Shown here in pieces: positions 63,601 through 64,000 of a stretch of 64,000 bases of DNA; the stretch's first letter is position 1, and every line of letters starts with the position of its first letter. This DNA comes from Thalassobellus sediminis. Lineage in GTDB: Bacteria > Bacteroidota > Bacteroidia > Flavobacteriales > Flavobacteriaceae. The stretch spans positions 124,001 to 188,000 of the forward strand of contig NZ_JBISCD010000037.1 of the NCBI RefSeq assembly GCF_044386045.1, written 5' to 3'. The notes below the pieces were generated by a model. The model had not been told where the DNA came from. It saw nothing but the letters and a program-made list of their open reading frames with translations, and searched no databases. The position numbers were made by a program, and so were the translations under genes.

Positions 63601-64000
63601 AACATTCCATTTCAAACACCTTCAGAAATCAGTAAAAACAATATTGCCTTTGTATCGCAATGGGATAACTTTCCTGAATCTATAGAAATTCCGCTTTCAG
63701 GAAATGCTTCACACGCCTATTTAATGATGGCAGGAACCACTAATCCTATGCAGAGTCGATTTACAAATGGTAGTGTTAAAATCATATATTCCGATGGAAG
63801 TATTGAAAACTTAGAATTAAAGAATCCTGAAAACTGGTGGCCTATAGAACAAGATTATTTTGTTAACGGATTAGCCTTTACAACCGATGCTCCAAAACCA
63901 CCAAGAGTTTATTTAAAAACAGGTAAAATTACTAGAACGTTTAAAGATTTTATACACATAAAAGGTTTTAGTGATTATGGAATAGATGGCGGTGCAGCCA
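60700..64000 (+). CDS. DUF4450-like secreted protein, partial (runs off the window)
   Basis: The frame opens at 60700 and stays open to the last base, at least 1100 residues. A signal peptide is clear (MYNLKKSFYLLFFILSSLIS). The start YIPEGESFILKNGTRKFNRA and RVETGDLPEFAMYMTKMGG resemble the DUF4450 group found in glycan loci. Residues about 300-700 look like an (alpha/alpha)6-barrel: SVAWRMHLNAWRGAYVADPL, NFDADNDGLYDAYATIWASD, EGLFGIHPNAIENTLTITPG. Acidic residues in DADNDGLYD and elsewhere could be catalytic, but I do not assign them. The later part, beyond about 750, is beta-rich. The gene stands alone downstream of a shared direct-repeat promoter. It is probably a glycoside hydrolase of unproven specificity; the end is outside the window. 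Confidence 0.75.
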   Translation, partial: MYNLKKSFYLLFFILSSLISTSQHIESYHSKTHYIPEGESFILKNGTRKFNRALYGTNSGFRVETGDLPEFAMYMTKMGGNFKLGIANKSKSKWITICDSISTRYNPGTMLYEIRDTLLQNGVIKIQVVAHAENDAMIIKVDTENIPKNLELVWLYGGASGKRFHREGDIGADPESVFYLKPEYCKNNQYTIKKNRFLVNYGSENNKEKTGNNRSIVGSFPKSDIKLVEAHLEKSPIDLFNTEAINAPAISGKIALNNQDTFLWKLENNDTLISSSQKQLETEFKEGLQKVKTLTSRVKLKTPDKYINTLGGALAIAGDAIWESPAYLHGSVAWRMHLNAWRGAYVADPLGWHDRAETHFKAYGNSQVLEPESGPVVLDSSRNFARQKEILGTAMFSRGYISRHPNKNTVAHHYDMNSVFINQLLRHYQWTGDLVFMKEIWPVVERHIAWEKRNFDADNDGLYDAYATIWASDALQYTGGGVTYASAYNYSANLLAASIAKLLNKNPNPYIKEAKLIKSAIETKLWVAEKGVFAEYKDLLGNQLVHDNPGLWTIYHSLDENIANSFQAYQSLRYVDTEIPHIPVKAEGLPYTDLELVSTSNWQPYTWSVNNVALAENLHASLAYWQGGRNEAAFKLWKSALIESMYLGASPGGFQQLSVYDAIRGELYRDFADPVGMAARSLVEGLFGIHPNAIENTLTITPGFPKDWKEASLEVPDIYIAFTEEELVSKYTIVSKFKHEMTVQLRINASYEAIDSITINNENVSWKLDESAIGSPKIIIESPYQKEYTIKIKWKGEALENPIFEFAGALDEAFQFKTSKADILKIYDPQASISETNKTNHQLDFKINSKEGHKTFFIQLKQNNMLWWQPVHLNVVPKTEENSRIQNWDLELPTDTKFEMVLLESIFNSKVTDIFEQKYLTPRPTSPTLQLPTQGIGNWCYPYVKPNIDDSGLREKANNDNTIISPQNIPFQTPSEISKNNIAFVSQWDNFPESIEIPLSGNASHAYLMMAGTTNPMQSRFTNGSVKIIYSDGSIENLELKNPENWWPIEQDYFVNGLAFTTDAPKPPRVYLKTGKITRTFKDFIHIKGFSDYGIDGGAA

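Noticed and set aside
1..64000. tRNA, rRNA, CRISPR arrays, transposase genes
   Set aside because: None seen; repeats present are domain repeats, hairpins, the operator motif or the single inverted-repeat element.

Overview
The window is AT-rich DNA from a member of the Bacteroidetes, most likely a marine Flavobacteriaceae. Evidence for this is the four SusC/SusD pairs, lipobox-type surface lipoproteins, type IX secretion (T9SS) C-terminal domains, the -7 promoter box TAnnTTTG and a FecI-like sigma / FecR pair. Almost the whole window is one large polysaccharide utilization locus. The enzymes point to pectin, especially rhamnogalacturonan-I with acetyl groups, or to a related sulfated rhamnose/uronate polymer: two PL9 lyases, a PL22-type oligouronide lyase, three GH105 unsaturated uronyl hydrolases, a GH106 alpha-L-rhamnosidase, three CE12 rhamnogalacturonan acetylesterase domains in two genes, GH2, GH31, GH115, an esterase-GH43 fusion, one S1 sulfatase and an L-rhamnose mutarotase.

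Layout. 1-5084 (+): the tail of a SusC, its SusD and a GH105. 5189-5445 (-): the remains of a T9SS sorting domain. 5528-8104 (-): a large T9SS-exported surface protein with a duplicated beta-helix-like module. 8524-18467 (-): an enzyme operon, PL22, GH106, GH105, GH115, esterase-GH43. 18628-18787: a MITE-like inverted-repeat element. 18881-19474 (-): an ECF sigma factor, divergent from 19778-25963 (+), which holds FecR, a SusC with an STN signalling domain, and SusD. 26110-34825 (+): GH31, a YesU-like protein, a CBM9-like/PKD protein, a DUF4861 protein, GH105, sulfatase and rhamnose mutarotase. 34855-38056 (-): two PL9 lyases. 38186-53386 (-): a 15-kb operon with two SusCD pairs and three fasciclin (FAS1) lipoproteins. 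53600-59297 (-): a CE12 protein, GH2 and a tandem double-CE12 protein. 59389-60435 (-): a GntR-type regulator with a sugar-binding-like domain. 60700-64000 (+): a DUF4450-like secreted protein cut by the window edge.

The genes fit a cell-envelope pipeline. T9SS-exported PL9 lyases cut the backbone, FAS1 and SusD lipoproteins capture fragments, and SusC porins import them. CE12, GH106, GH2, GH43, GH115, GH31 and the sulfatase then strip side groups, and GH105 and PL22 finish the unsaturated oligomers to monomers, with rhamnose entering through the mutarotase.

The most unusual signal is non-coding. A direct repeat with consensus ACAGGATGnTACAGGATA (coding strand) lies before seven transcription units on both strands, always in the same orientation to the gene. 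In six of the seven it ends exactly 20 bp before a TAnnTTTG-like box. This looks like a shared operator for an activator not encoded in this window, and it includes the promoter of the sigma factor, which suggests a regulatory cascade.
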